A stretch of DNA of 64,000 nt, taken from the NCBI GenBank assembly GCA_022844125.1, contig JALHMI010000018.1, positions 1 through 64,000 on the forward strand, in the 5' to 3' direction. Under the pieces are notes generated by a model that ran no database searches, had not been told where the DNA came from, and saw nothing but the letters and a program-made list of their open reading frames with translations. This DNA is from Pirellulales bacterium (GTDB lineage Bacteria > Planctomycetota > Planctomycetia > Pirellulales > PALSA-1355). Below are positions 40,505 to 49,686 of the stretch, in pieces (within the stretch, counting starts at the first letter, position 1; each line of letters begins with the position of its first letter). The translations under genes were made by a program, and so were the position numbers.

Positions 40505-40569
40505 CGTTTCAAGTGCAGATCGCCCAGCTTCTGGCCTTCGGTCTGGTCCACCGATGAACTCTCGCCGTC
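40498..40569 (-). pseudogene. Remnant of a small gene (C-terminal fragment)
   Basis: An open stretch between TAG at 40570-40572 and TAA at 40498 encodes 23 residues ending GDLHLKRE, similar to the end of the neighbouring protein (GADLHGVRIE). No start codon or ribosome site. It looks like the truncated second copy of the duplicated gene. Confidence 0.35.
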
Positions 40570-40601
40570 CTAAGCTGTTTGGGCTGTACGCACTTCGGAA
40601 G

Positions 40602-40675
<74 letters not shown>

Positions 40676-40747
40676 CTGGGCAAAACACTATTCTTGCGCT
40701 TTGGCCGCCGCCGTCAAGCGTAAATTCAACTCGCGTAAGTCCTGTTG

Positions 40748-40936
40748 TCAGAACGGGTAAATGAACGGCGCCAAGCCTGATCCGCTGAGCACGACCAGCC
40801 CGCCCAGCACCAGTAGTGCCGCCAGAATCGGCAGCAGCCACCACTTCTTATTGTGCCGCAGGAAAGCCCAAAACTCCTCGGCCAGCGTCGGCTGCCGGGT
40901 GTCGAGCTGTCGCTGGAAATCATCGTCCTCCGGCAC
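40748..40936 (-). CDS. DUF5989-like small membrane protein
   Basis: 62 residues from a GTG at 40936 (a TTG at 41002 is the alternative). The end of the protein is FWAFLRHNKKWWLLPILAAL followed by a hydrophobic stretch and a short tail (GLAPFIYPF), matching the DUF5989 pattern. Such genes often sit with SGNH-type hydrolase genes, as here (divergent neighbour). The function is unknown; a partner role in the envelope is suggested by co-occurrence. Confidence 0.75.
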   Translation of the reverse strand: MPEDDDFQRQLDTRQPTLAEEFWAFLRHNKKWWLLPILAALLVLGGLVVLSGSGLAPFIYPF

Positions 40937-41031
40937 GGCGCTTCTTGCTCCAAAAATGGTCCAATGATGAACCACTCCACGACTATCGCCCGTTGAGCAC
41001 AACGGACCTTCCCGCGATTAGAATCGATGGG

Positions 41032-42609
41032 ATGGAAGCACCGCAAGCGATCGCCGACACGCCCTTGCCGTCTGCCGGCCGGCCGCTCTCGCGCCGCCGT
41101 CGCTGGACCTTTCGCCTGGCGGCGGTCGCTCTCGGTCTGCTGCCGTTCATTCTGTTCGAGTTGGCCTTCCTTGCACTTGGCTGGGGGCGACCCGAACTGC
41201 ACGACGACCCGCTCGTTGGTTTCAGCAGCGTCCGGCCGCTGTTCGTGCCCACCAGTGACGGTCTCGGCCGCGAGATTCCCCCATCGCGTCTCCCCTGGTT
41301 CTGTCACGATTCGTTCGCCGTGCCCAAGCCCGCGAAAGAGTTCCGCGCGTTCGTGCTCGGCGGCTCGACCGTGCAGGGGCATCCCTTTGCTCGTCAGACG
41401 TCGTTCACCACCTGGCTGGAGATCAGCCTTGCCGCGGCCGATCCCTCGCGCACTTGGAGGTTCGTCAACTGCGGCGGCGTCTCCTATGCGACGTATCGGC
41501 TGGTCCCCATCCTGGAGGAAATTCTCGCGTACCAGCCCGACCTGGTTGTTTTCTACACGGGCCATAACGAATTTCTCGAAGCCCGCTCGTTCGAACATCT
41601 CCAGCGCGGCGGTCTGATCACCGGCGCGGTCGATGCCGCCTCGCGACTGCGAACCTTCACGCTCTTGCGCGAAGGCTACCTTCGCTGGCAAGGGCGCTCG
41701 TCCCCTGAGCCGGCCGCGGGCCGCACGATTCTGCCGACCGAAGTTGAGGCGCTGCTCGACTATCGTGGTGGTCTCGAGCGGTATCATCGCGACGATGCCT
41801 GGCGGCAGGGCGTCATCGACCAGTATCGCTTCAATCTGCGGCGCATGGTCCGCATGTGCCGCGCGCGCGGTGTCGACGTGCTGCTCGTCAACCCTGTGAG
41901 CAAGCTGCGCGATTGCCCGCCGTTCAAGAGCGAGCATTCCGCGGACCTCTCGGCCGATCAACTCCAGCGCTGGCAGGACCTCACCGAGGCGGCCGCCGCT
42001 CAGCTCCGCCGCGGCAGCCTGGGCTATCCGCGCGCCCTCGAACTGTATCAGCAAGCGGTCGAGATCGACCCGCTGCACGCCGGCGGGCTGTACAACCTCG
42101 CCGAGGTGTGCGATCTGCTCGACGAGAGTTCCATGGCGAAGGCCGCTTACATCGCCGCCAAAGATGCCGACGTCTGCCCCTTGCGCATCTTACGGCCGAT
42201 GAACGATGCCGTGCTCGAAATCGCCAAACAGGAAAACGTTCTCGTCTACGACGCCCAGAAGCTGTTTGCCAAGCACAGCAACAACGGCATTCCCGGGGGC
42301 GATTGGCTGATCGATCACGTGCACCCGACGATCGCCGGGCATCAACTGCTGGCCGATGAAATTTCCTCGCTACTGGTCGCTCGAGGTGTTGTCTCCGCAC
42401 CTTCGGACGACTGGCAGAGCGTTCGCAAAGCACGCTACCAGGAGCACTTCGACGCGCTCGATCCGCTGTACTTTGAGAAAGGGATGCAGCGCCTGAAAGG
42501 CCTGACCGATTGGGCTGCCGGCCGCGCGAAGCAGCTTCGTCCGGGCGAAGCCGAAACGGGTGCCGCGGATTCCAAGTCTGACGCTCTCGAGCGTTCAATT
42601 GCCCCCTAA
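41032..42609 (+). CDS. Membrane-anchored SGNH-hydrolase-like protein with TPR
   Basis: 525 residues from ATG 41032. An N-terminal membrane span (AAVALGLLPFILFELAFLAL) is followed by an SGNH/GDSL-like domain: VLGGSTVQGHPFARQTSF, VNCGGVSYATYRLVPILEEI, VVFYTGHNEFLEARSF, and a catalytic-like DHVHPTIAGHQLLADEI. A TPR stretch lies at about 325-380 (ALELYQQAVEIDPLHAGGLY). Such proteins are esterases or acyltransferases of envelope glycans; the substrate is unknown. Divergent from the DUF5989-like gene. Confidence 0.8.
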   Translation: MEAPQAIADTPLPSAGRPLSRRRRWTFRLAAVALGLLPFILFELAFLALGWGRPELHDDPLVGFSSVRPLFVPTSDGLGREIPPSRLPWFCHDSFAVPKPAKEFRAFVLGGSTVQGHPFARQTSFTTWLEISLAAADPSRTWRFVNCGGVSYATYRLVPILEEILAYQPDLVVFYTGHNEFLEARSFEHLQRGGLITGAVDAASRLRTFTLLREGYLRWQGRSSPEPAAGRTILPTEVEALLDYRGGLERYHRDDAWRQGVIDQYRFNLRRMVRMCRARGVDVLLVNPVSKLRDCPPFKSEHSADLSADQLQRWQDLTEAAAAQLRRGSLGYPRALELYQQAVEIDPLHAGGLYNLAEVCDLLDESSMAKAAYIAAKDADVCPLRILRPMNDAVLEIAKQENVLVYDAQKLFAKHSNNGIPGGDWLIDHVHPTIAGHQLLADEISSLLVARGVVSAPSDDWQSVRKARYQEHFDALDPLYFEKGMQRLKGLTDWAAGRAKQLRPGEAETGAADSKSDALERSIAP

Positions 42610-42840
42610 GCTCCCCCACCAGCGGACAATGATCGGCCGCCTCGGCGACGAATGCCGAGCACTTGAGGCCAAATTGGTCCGCGGTTTGCAATTCTCTTTC
42701 TACCGTTCCGGAGGGAGCGCAACTGCGGGATTTGGCACTTAACCGGCCCCGATAGCACCCGACTGACCGCCCGAGTTTCGCGCACTGGGCGCGGTTTGCC
42801 CAGGGCGAACAGTTTGCCTGACAGTTATTGTCGAGGAAAT

Positions 42841-42868
42841 TTGACTTTCCGCACCTCGCGGTTAGATT
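42841..42868 (+). promoter_or_regulatory. Promoter-like sequence in the 471-bp gap upstream of the DUF1573 gene
   Basis: TTGACT - 16 bases - TAGATT. It precedes a short leader-like ORF and a terminator-like hairpin. The rest of the gap 42610-43080 shows nothing else recognisable. Confidence 0.5.
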
Positions 42869-42873
42869 CGAGT

Positions 42874-42930
42874 ATGAAAACGAGCAAAATCACGTTCGCG
42901 CGACATTCGCAGGGACTCACCGTGCACTAA
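42874..42930 (+). CDS. Possible 18-residue leader peptide
   Basis: ATG to TAA encoding MKTSKITFARHSQGLTVH. It has no strong ribosome site. Its stop lies inside a hairpin followed by T7, an arrangement known from transcription attenuators. It may be accidental. Confidence 0.3.
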   Translation: MKTSKITFARHSQGLTVH

Positions 42931-42951
42931 GTCACGGCTGGGTCTTTTTTT
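42920..42951 (+). terminator. Terminator-like hairpin with an alternative pairing
   Basis: CCGTG-CACTAAGT-CACGG, then CTGGGTC and T7. The same CCGTGCA can instead pair with TGCACGG at 42953-42959, giving two exclusive structures. The main stem is only 5 bp, so strength is uncertain. Confidence 0.4.
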
Positions 42952-43080
42952 ATGCACGGGGCTATTTTTAAACCAAGACTTTAACCAGCTCGCTGCCGTG
43001 AGCGCCAAGAGATTCTGGCGCCCGCAGCTTCCACCGAGCGCCACACCACACACTCCCTCCTAATGCTTTTGGGGTCAGCC

Positions 43081-44082
43081 ATGCTTCGCTTCGCTGGTAC
43101 CATCGCCGCTCTCACCGTCGCCGCCTGCGCGACGACTGCTTCGGCCGATCAATGGGCCGACAAGATGTTCAAGGAGCGCACGGTCGACTTCGGCGCCGTC
43201 CCACGTGCCGCCAAGATCGAACACGAGTTCCTGATCACCAACCCGTATAAAGAAGACATCCACATCGCCAGCGTCCGCTCGAGCTGCGGTTGTACCCAAC
43301 CCCGCGTGCTGACGGAAGTCATCAAGCCCGGCGAAACCGGCAAGATCCTGGCGGCCTTCAATACGCGCGCCTTCACTGGCCAACGTGGCGCCACGGTCAC
43401 CGTGACCATCGATCGTCCGCAATGGGCCGAAGTGCAACTTCAAGTACGCGGCTACATCCGCACCGACGTTGTCCTCACTCCGAACTACGTCAACTTCGGT
43501 TCGATCAGCGAAGGCGCCACGGGCGACAAGAAGATCTTCATCAACTACGCCGGCCGCAGCGACTGGAAGATCACAGGCGTCCAGAGCAACTCGCCCTATG
43601 TCACGGCCGACGTCAAAGAGATTAAGCGCGAAGGCGGTCGGGTCTCATACGAACTCGACGTGAAGCTGGCCGACAACGCTCCCAAGGGCTACCTGAACGA
43701 CGAACTCACGCTACTCACCAACGATCGCCGGGCGACGAAGTTTCCCGTCAAGGTCGAAGGGCGGATTGTGCCCGAATTGGCGGTCAGTCCTGCCGCACTG
43801 CTGCTCGGCAGCGTGCAGCCAGGCCAGGAAGTCACCAAGCAGATCGTGGTTCGGGCGGCCGAGCCGTTCAAGATCGTCGACATCCGCTGCTCGGAGCAGG
43901 GCTTCACTTGCCAACCTTCCGACGAGGCCAAGGCCGTGCATCTCGTGCCGGTAAAGTTCACCGTGCCGAACAAGCCCGGCAAGGTGGAGTGCAAGATCGA
44001 GATCATCACCGATCGCGACGGTCAGCAGTCGACGACCGTTCCGCTGACCTGCGAAATCAGCGCTCCCCTCGCCGGCACCTGA
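43081..44082 (+). CDS. Secreted DUF1573-family protein
   Basis: 333 residues from ATG 43081 (a nearby upstream ATG at 43063 is possible). A signal peptide (MLRFAGTIAALTVAACATTA) is followed by DUF1573/ASPM-like beta domains; the family motif SSCGCTQPRV is at about 70. Repeated beta stretches follow (VVLTPNYVNFGSISEGATGD; ELAVSPAALLLGSVQPGQEV). These proteins are common in planctomycetes, are exported, and are of unknown function. A strong terminator follows. Confidence 0.85.
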   Translation: MLRFAGTIAALTVAACATTASADQWADKMFKERTVDFGAVPRAAKIEHEFLITNPYKEDIHIASVRSSCGCTQPRVLTEVIKPGETGKILAAFNTRAFTGQRGATVTVTIDRPQWAEVQLQVRGYIRTDVVLTPNYVNFGSISEGATGDKKIFINYAGRSDWKITGVQSNSPYVTADVKEIKREGGRVSYELDVKLADNAPKGYLNDELTLLTNDRRATKFPVKVEGRIVPELAVSPAALLLGSVQPGQEVTKQIVVRAAEPFKIVDIRCSEQGFTCQPSDEAKAVHLVPVKFTVPNKPGKVECKIEIITDRDGQQSTTVPLTCEISAPLAGT

Positions 44083-44118
44083 TTCAACCGTCCGTAATCA
44101 ATGAGTACAGTTCCGGGC

Positions 44119-44159
44119 AACCGGGCCGCTGGCCAATGAGCTGGTGGCCCGGTTTTTTT
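44119..44159 (+). terminator. Rho-independent terminator after the DUF1573 gene
   Basis: AACCGGGCC ... GGCCCGGTT with a 18-base loop and T7 (GGTTTTTTT), 37 bp after the stop. Confidence 0.85.
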
Positions 44160-44183
44160 ATTGCCGCAACGGTTCAGACACGA

Positions 44184-45476
44184 TTAACAACACCGCATTG
44201 CGATCAGCGTTTGATCGTCCACCGGTGGTGCGTTCTCAGTATACTCCGTCAGCGCCTGCCGAATACTCTCCAAGCAGCGTTCGGGCTCGCAGCCGCGAGT
44301 CGCTAGCAAAATGTCATCCAATCGCCGGGTGCCAAACTGTGCTCCACTGTGTGGTCCGGATTCCGGCGCGGTCGCCTCGACCACTCCGTCGGTGAATAGC
44401 AGCAGCAGATCGCCCGACGCCAGCTCAATCGTGGCCTCGTCGTACGTCTGGCCATCTTCAATTCCCAGCGGCAAGGAGCCGATCCCATTCAGCGGAATTA
44501 CCGCCTCTCCGCGTGCCAGCCGGGGCGGATTGTGCCCCGCACGCGAATAGGTCAGTATCCGCCGCTCTGGATCAAGCACGGCGTAAAACGCCGTGACGAA
44601 CGTCCCTTCGCGAGTGTAAGCCGTCGACAGCTGATGATTCAGATACCGCAGTAGCGCGGCGGGCGGAGTGTGGGTTCCCGGCTGCGCATGTGCGATCGCG
44701 TGCGTGATCGCCATCAACACGGCTGCGGGCGTGCCGTGTCCCGAGACGTCGCCAATAAAAATGCCCCAGCGGCCATCAGTCAGCGGAAAGAAGTCGTAGT
44801 AGTCGCCGCCGGCGCGAGCGCTCGTCTCATAGTGCGCGGCCAGTTTGAATCCGCGTATCACCGGCAGTTCGCTGGGGAGCAACGATCGCTGAATCGCTCC
44901 GACCACTTGCAACTCGCGATCGAGCGCTCCGAGCAGTCCGCTCAATTGATTCCGCAGTACGAGGTTTTGCGTTCCGCGCCCGAACAGGCTGTTCTGCCAG
45001 TGCATCGTCGGGATTATCGCATGGTCGATCTCTTCGCCCGGCGGCAAGAGCATCATCGTGATGTTCAGCGCTTCGCCGCCGTCGTACTGCGGCAGCGCAA
45101 CCAAGGACTGAAACCCCTCCAGATAGAATCGCGCCGGATCGTCGTGGGACAATAGTTCCGGCAGGTTATCGATCACGCGCGGCCGGCCTTCGTAGACGAT
45201 CTCGCCCAGGATGCCGCCAGACAGCTTCGGAAGCTGGTCACGCTGCGTCCAGGGATTGAAACTCTCTGTGAATCGCGACGAGCGTGTAATGTGGTACTCG
45301 GGCAGTTCGGTATGCCGCCGCGAAACCGCAACGAAATGGTCGATGCTGACCAGATCGCTGATACCAGTCCAATAGGCGTCGACGATTTCCTCGGGATCGG
45401 AAATGCCGGAGATCGCTCGCATCGTGCGATCGATGATTTCGAGTTCGTCCTGCCAGAAGAGTCGCGGTCGAGGCAT
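44184..45476 (-). CDS. GAF-like sensor plus SpoIIE-type PP2C phosphatase
   Basis: 430 residues. Residues 1-180 look like a GAF sensor (SGISDPEEIVDAYWTGISDL; EALNITMMLLPPGEEIDHAI). The catalytic part has the SpoIIE/RsbU metal motifs: AGGDYYDFF, IFIGDVSGHGTPAAV, TYSRAGHNPPRL, LLLLFTDGVVEA and PPVDDQTLIAMR. Such enzymes dephosphorylate anti-anti-sigma factors in partner-switching stress responses. No anti-sigma partner is adjacent. Confidence 0.9.
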   Translation of the reverse strand: MPRPRLFWQDELEIIDRTMRAISGISDPEEIVDAYWTGISDLVSIDHFVAVSRRHTELPEYHITRSSRFTESFNPWTQRDQLPKLSGGILGEIVYEGRPRVIDNLPELLSHDDPARFYLEGFQSLVALPQYDGGEALNITMMLLPPGEEIDHAIIPTMHWQNSLFGRGTQNLVLRNQLSGLLGALDRELQVVGAIQRSLLPSELPVIRGFKLAAHYETSARAGGDYYDFFPLTDGRWGIFIGDVSGHGTPAAVLMAITHAIAHAQPGTHTPPAALLRYLNHQLSTAYTREGTFVTAFYAVLDPERRILTYSRAGHNPPRLARGEAVIPLNGIGSLPLGIEDGQTYDEATIELASGDLLLLFTDGVVEATAPESGPHSGAQFGTRRLDDILLATRGCEPERCLESIRQALTEYTENAPPVDDQTLIAMRCC

Positions 45477-45636
45477 GACTTTTGGACACTCCCGAGAGGC
45501 TGCGTTTCGCCTTGCGCGTTTGGTCTTTCGCGAATTGTAGGGATTGCCGAGTTCGGGAAATAGGGTTTAATCGAGACCGCCCTCTCTAGCATCCATTGCC
45601 GCGGCGGCGGCGAGCACCCTCACAGGAAAGCGTCTT

Positions 45637-46101
45637 ATGGACATCTATGTGCTCGCGCTGCTAACAGGCGTCATCGCCGGGCTGCGCACCGTCACCGCCC
45701 CCACGATGATCAGCTGGGCAGCTTTTCTCGGCCGACTCAACCTGGCCGGCACCTGGCTCTCGATCCTGGGCAGCATCTGGACGGCGATCATCCTGACCGT
45801 CTTCGCCCTGGTCGAGTTCGTCACCGATCAACTTCCGACCACGCCCAGCCGGACGGTCCCGGTGCAATTCGGGGCACGATTGGCGTCGGCGGCACTCTGC
45901 GGCGCGGCGCTCGGCCTCGCGCACGATCGGCTCATTGGCTCGATTCTGGCCGGCCTGGTCGGCGCCGTGATCGGTGCCCTCGGGGGCCGGGCGGCCCGTG
46001 GCAAACTCGCCGCGATGTTCGGTCGCGACATGCCGGCCGCGTTCATTGAAGATGCCGTCGCCGTGATCGGCGCCATTCTGATCGGAGTCAGCCTCCCCTA
46101 A
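45637..46101 (+). CDS. DUF4126-like membrane protein
   Basis: 154 residues with four hydrophobic segments, beginning YVLALLTGVIAGLRTVTAPT and ending IEDAVAVIGAILIGVSLP, and with GARLASAALCGAALG in the middle; the pattern fits DUF4126. The role is unknown. ATG follows a GGAAAG-like site. Confidence 0.75.
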   Translation: MDIYVLALLTGVIAGLRTVTAPTMISWAAFLGRLNLAGTWLSILGSIWTAIILTVFALVEFVTDQLPTTPSRTVPVQFGARLASAALCGAALGLAHDRLIGSILAGLVGAVIGALGGRAARGKLAAMFGRDMPAAFIEDAVAVIGAILIGVSLP

Positions 46102-46234
46102 GCGAAGCCAGCCTACTGGAGTTCGACGCCCTCATCTACCGGGGAGGGCAGGCCGGTCCTTCGCTCGCCGGGCGTCTGACCGCCGCGAGCTAGTCGGCCA
46201 TAATCCCCAGGGCCAGAAGGGACCGGGTCGGCCG

Positions 46235-46828
46235 TTACCGCGAGAACATCATCGCGAACGAGATCACGTTGCTGACGAGCGTCGCCATGCCGCAGACGAA
46301 GAAGCTCAGGATCACGCCGAGCACGCTGGTGCCGCCGCGGCGAGCCGCTTGGATCAACAGCTCGTTTCCTTTGTAGCCGTGATTTTTCAGCCGGGTGATC
46401 TGGCTCGTCGCATGCTGCAGGTACCACGCGTTGGCATACAGCATGCAGACCACCTGGATCAGTACCGTGGCAACGAAGACCGCCAGGATCGGAGCATGCG
46501 GCTGATTCAAACCATAGATGAACAGCGCATGCAGGCCCAGCATGGCCGCGCTCGAGGCGATCAAATAGATCACCATCTGCCCGTACATCTTGCGATAGCC
46601 CATCCACCAGGCGGTGATGAACAGCGCGACCCAGCTGATTCCCACGTCGCCATTCTGCGGGTCTTCGAGCCGGGGATGCCACTTCCGCAAGTAGTGCTCA
46701 AACTTGGGGCCGACGAACGCCCGCAACTCGATGAGCTCATCCGTGGCGCTGCTGATCGCGGCGGCCTCGGCCAGCGTGGCCGTCGATTGGTAAGGGTTTT
46801 CGAACTCGAGTTGTGCCGAGGGAGCCAT
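46235..46828 (-). CDS. DUF2628-like membrane protein
   Basis: 197 residues. A soluble N-terminus (ENPYQSTATLAEAAAI, FVGPKFEHYLRKWHPRLED) precedes a block WVALFITAWWMGYRKMYGQM typical of DUF2628, then two further spans and a short tail (GMATLVSNVISFAMMFSR). Function unknown. Confidence 0.7.
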   Translation of the reverse strand: MAPSAQLEFENPYQSTATLAEAAAISSATDELIELRAFVGPKFEHYLRKWHPRLEDPQNGDVGISWVALFITAWWMGYRKMYGQMVIYLIASSAAMLGLHALFIYGLNQPHAPILAVFVATVLIQVVCMLYANAWYLQHATSQITRLKNHGYKGNELLIQAARRGGTSVLGVILSFFVCGMATLVSNVISFAMMFSR

Positions 46829-47086
46829 GCGGGAGCGAGCCTCGCCGGAAGTTTAAGATTTGGAATTCCCCGTGCGATTCGGGGTACACAAGCCTAGAAT
46901 CGCGCTGCAAGCCGCGCCGCACGGGGCACGCCCTGAGTGCCGAAAACGCGCTTCGGTCAAGGGCCATCGCAAGCGGTTGTAGCGGTTCTGCGGGGGCAGC
47001 TTTCGCCCCTGCGCAGCAGTTACTAGAATGACGCCGTTCCGCTGCCCTCCCCACGTTGCGTTTTCCCCTGCGAGGAGTTTCTGCTG

Positions 47087-48364
47087 ATGCCCACGCCCAC
47101 CCAGGATTCCAGTCACCCCGCCAGCGAATTCACCAGCCGGGCCGGTGAAGTGGGCATCGTACCGCTCGATCCGGGCGTCCGCGTGAAGCTCTCGATCATG
47201 ATGTTCCTCCAGTACTTTACCTGGGGAGCATTCTTCGTGACGCTGGGAACATACCTCGGCGGACTCGGCTTCTCGGGGCAGAGGATCGGGCTGGCTTATG
47301 GCACGAGTGCGCTGGGCGCGATCATCGCTCCGTTCTTTGTCGGCATGATTGCCGATCGCTTCTTCGCCACGCAGAAGATCCTCACCGTGCTGCATTTGGC
47401 GGGCGCCGTGCTGCTGTACGCAGTCTCGCAGGTGACCGAGTTTTCGGCGGTCTATCCGCTCTTGCTCTTGTACTTCATCTGCTACATGCCGACGCTCGCG
47501 CTCACGAACTCGCTGTCATTCGCCGCGATGACCAGCCCCGAAAAGCAGTTTCCCGGCATTCGCGTGTTGGGGACAATCGGCTGGATCGCCGCCGGATTGT
47601 TCATTGGCTGGATGCAATGGGAGAACGTGAACACGGCCCTGCAAGTCGCCGCGATCTCTTCCGTTGTGCTCGGACTCTTTTGCCTTGCTCTACCCAACAC
47701 TCCGCCGCCAAACGCTGGCAAGAAGATTTCGGCCGCCGACGTGCTGGGGCTTGACGCTCTCAGCCTGCTCAAGAAGTGGCCGTTTTTCGTTTTTGTGATT
47801 GGCTCATTCCTGATCTGCATTCCGCTGCAGTTCTACTACGGCTTCACGAACCTGTTCTTGAACGATATCGGCGTTGAGAACGCGGCCGGCAAGATGACCA
47901 TCGGCCAGATGTCCGAAATCTTCTTCATGCTCATCATGCCGGTGTTCTTTGTCCGGCTGGGCGTGAAGTGGATGCTGCTGGTCGGCATGGCCTGCTGGGC
48001 GATTCGCTACGTGCTGTTCGCCTATGGCGAGCCGAACCCCGACAAAATGTGGATGCTCTATATCGGCATTGCTCTGCACGGCATCTGCTATGACTTCTTC
48101 TTCGTCACCGGCTACATCTACGTCGACAAGAAGGCTCCGCAAGCGATCCGGGCTTCGGCCCAGGGCTTCATCACCCTGGTCACGCTCGGCATCGGCGGCT
48201 TCATCGGAACCTGGCTGGCCGGAGTTACTGCCGACTATTTCACCGTTGACGGCAAAGTCGACTGGCAGCAGTTCTGGCTCGTTCCGGCCGCGGCCGCCGC
48301 CGTTGTGATGGTTCTCTTCGCTCTGACGTTCTTCGACCGCGTCGACGAAGAGCAGTCGGCATAA
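47087..48364 (+). CDS. MFS nucleoside:H+ symporter-like transporter
   Basis: 425 residues, about 12 hydrophobic segments. The start [20 protein letters not shown] followed by [20 protein letters not shown] is characteristic of the NHS (NupG/XapB-like) MFS group, and FRVLG-like [20 protein letters not shown] follows. It probably takes up nucleosides or similar compounds in symport with protons; the actual substrate is unknown. Confidence 0.85.
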   Translation: MPTPTQDSSHPASEFTSRAGEVGIVPLDPGVRVKLSIMMFLQYFTWGAFFVTLGTYLGGLGFSGQRIGLAYGTSALGAIIAPFFVGMIADRFFATQKILTVLHLAGAVLLYAVSQVTEFSAVYPLLLLYFICYMPTLALTNSLSFAAMTSPEKQFPGIRVLGTIGWIAAGLFIGWMQWENVNTALQVAAISSVVLGLFCLALPNTPPPNAGKKISAADVLGLDALSLLKKWPFFVFVIGSFLICIPLQFYYGFTNLFLNDIGVENAAGKMTIGQMSEIFFMLIMPVFFVRLGVKWMLLVGMACWAIRYVLFAYGEPNPDKMWMLYIGIALHGICYDFFFVTGYIYVDKKAPQAIRASAQGFITLVTLGIGGFIGTWLAGVTADYFTVDGKVDWQQFWLVPAAAAAVVMVLFALTFFDRVDEEQSA

Positions 48365-48428
48365 CACCGATTTCCGGTCGTAACAGTCGCGCCGGAATTG
48401 CCGCTCGATTTCCATTCATGACCTAAAG

Positions 48429-48492
48429 CCGGGGGAATACCTTCCCCCGGAACTGCGGCGTTCTTGCATTCACCCCCCGGCAAAGCCGGGGG
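48429..48492. repeat. Pair of REP-like GC hairpins
   Basis: CCGGGGGAA / TTCCCCCGG at 48429-48450 and CCCCCGGC-AAA-GCCGGGGG at 48474-48492 share the AAAGCCGGGGG core. They lie after the transporter gene and may act as terminator or REP-type elements. Confidence 0.65.
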
Positions 48493-48572
48493 CTTTACGC
48501 CCTGAATCGATCGCGGCAAAAGCTACCCTTGCGCGTTCAATTATCGTGCAATTCTCCTCGTAGCTCCCGCCG

Positions 48573-49664
48573 ATGGCCACTGCCGCCCTCACGCATCCCG
48601 AACCGCGCTCCTCGCGCCCCGAGGCGATCGTTACGCTTGCGCTGTTCCTGTTCACCGCCGCATTCTTCGTCGCGATCTCGCTCTCGCCACTGGCCGAGGG
48701 TTTCGCCGACGCTGCCAATCGCGGTCCGGGCGACTTGGACCTGTACTCCGCCGAAGTCACCCGGATTCATGCCGGCGAGACCTACTACGATGCCGCTGCC
48801 GCCGAACTTGCCGCGCGCGGCTATCCGATGCGCAGCGTCTTCAACTGGCGCACGCCGCTGCCGGTCCGACTGATCGCGGCCCTCCCCGAACCGCTTGTGG
48901 CGAACCTTCTCCTTGTCGCGGTTTCGCTCGCACTGGTAGTGCTCAGTTTCGCGCTGCTGGCCGACGAAGGGGGCGTCATGCAAGGCTTCGCCAGCGTGTT
49001 GCTACTCAGCGGCGCGCTCCTGCCGTGCTTTCTCGGCGAGCCGGTCTTGCTTTCCGAACTTTGGGCCGGCGTCCTGATTGCGCTCTCGGCCGTGTGTTTT
49101 GCCCGCGACCATCGCCAGACCGGTCAGGCCATCGGCCTTGCCGCGCTATTCTTTCGCGAGCTTGCCGCGCCATTTGCGTTGGTCTGCCTGGCAATGGCCG
49201 CGCATGAACGCCGTTACCGTGAACTCGGGCTCTGGGCGCTCGGGCTCACCGCGTATGCGGCGTTCTATGCTTGGCACATCACGCAGGTTCTCCCGCGAAT
49301 TCCTACCGATGCTCATGCCCATACGGACGGATGGCTGCGGCTTGGCGGCGCGGGCTTCTTGATCGCCACGACTCAGATGAACGCCTACCTGCTGCTGTTG
49401 CCCCAATGGGTCACTGCAATCTTCCTGGCCGCGGCTTTGCTCGGCGCCGCGACCTGGAACACGCCGGGCGGCAGGCTGATCGGCTTCACGATCGCGGCGT
49501 ACACAGTGTCCTTTGCCCTGGTTGGTCAGGACTTCAACCAGTACTGGGGATGCCTCACGGCGCCGCTGTTGTGCCTAGCCGCGGCCCGAGCTCCGTTGGT
49601 CCTCCACGACTGCTGGCGGCTCGCCACCTACTCCGCCGTGTGCGAAACCTCGCCTGCGGCCTAG
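48573..49664 (+). CDS. Polytopic membrane protein, GT-C-like
   Basis: 363 residues with about 9-10 hydrophobic segments and a short soluble start. GDLDLYSAEVTRIHAGETYY with the early Asp and the loop RSVFNWRTPLPVRL resemble the luminal loop of GT-C glycosyltransferases that use polyprenyl-phosphate sugars, but the DE-type catalytic pair is not clear. Likely an envelope glycan enzyme or flippase; moderate confidence. Confidence 0.6.
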   Translation: MATAALTHPEPRSSRPEAIVTLALFLFTAAFFVAISLSPLAEGFADAANRGPGDLDLYSAEVTRIHAGETYYDAAAAELAARGYPMRSVFNWRTPLPVRLIAALPEPLVANLLLVAVSLALVVLSFALLADEGGVMQGFASVLLLSGALLPCFLGEPVLLSELWAGVLIALSAVCFARDHRQTGQAIGLAALFFRELAAPFALVCLAMAAHERRYRELGLWALGLTAYAAFYAWHITQVLPRIPTDAHAHTDGWLRLGGAGFLIATTQMNAYLLLLPQWVTAIFLAAALLGAATWNTPGGRLIGFTIAAYTVSFALVGQDFNQYWGCLTAPLLCLAAARAPLVLHDCWRLATYSAVCETSPAA

Positions 49665-49686
49665 CAGTGCAACTTCCTAAGCCGGC

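Larger units (their letters stand above)
1..40601. mobile_element. Integrated siphovirus-like prophage, left end outside window
   Basis: A tyrosine integrase, a replication operon, lysis-type genes and a full packaging-head-tail gene order (small terminase, large terminase, gpW, portal, protease/capsid, connectors, tail tube, tape measure, tail tip) run in one direction on the minus strand. The integrase end faces the 3' end of a tRNA-Arg gene, a common attachment target, so I place the right boundary there by inference. The undoubted part ends with the integrase at 39410; the gene at 40073-40375 and the direct repeats beside the tRNA could be host DNA. The matching attachment site at the other end is not in this window and no lysogeny repressor was recognised. 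Confidence 0.8.

Noticed and set aside
40726-42078. 450-residue minus-strand frame opposite the SGNH gene
   Set aside because: Antisense shadow; the plus frame has a membrane span, SGNH motifs and a TPR.
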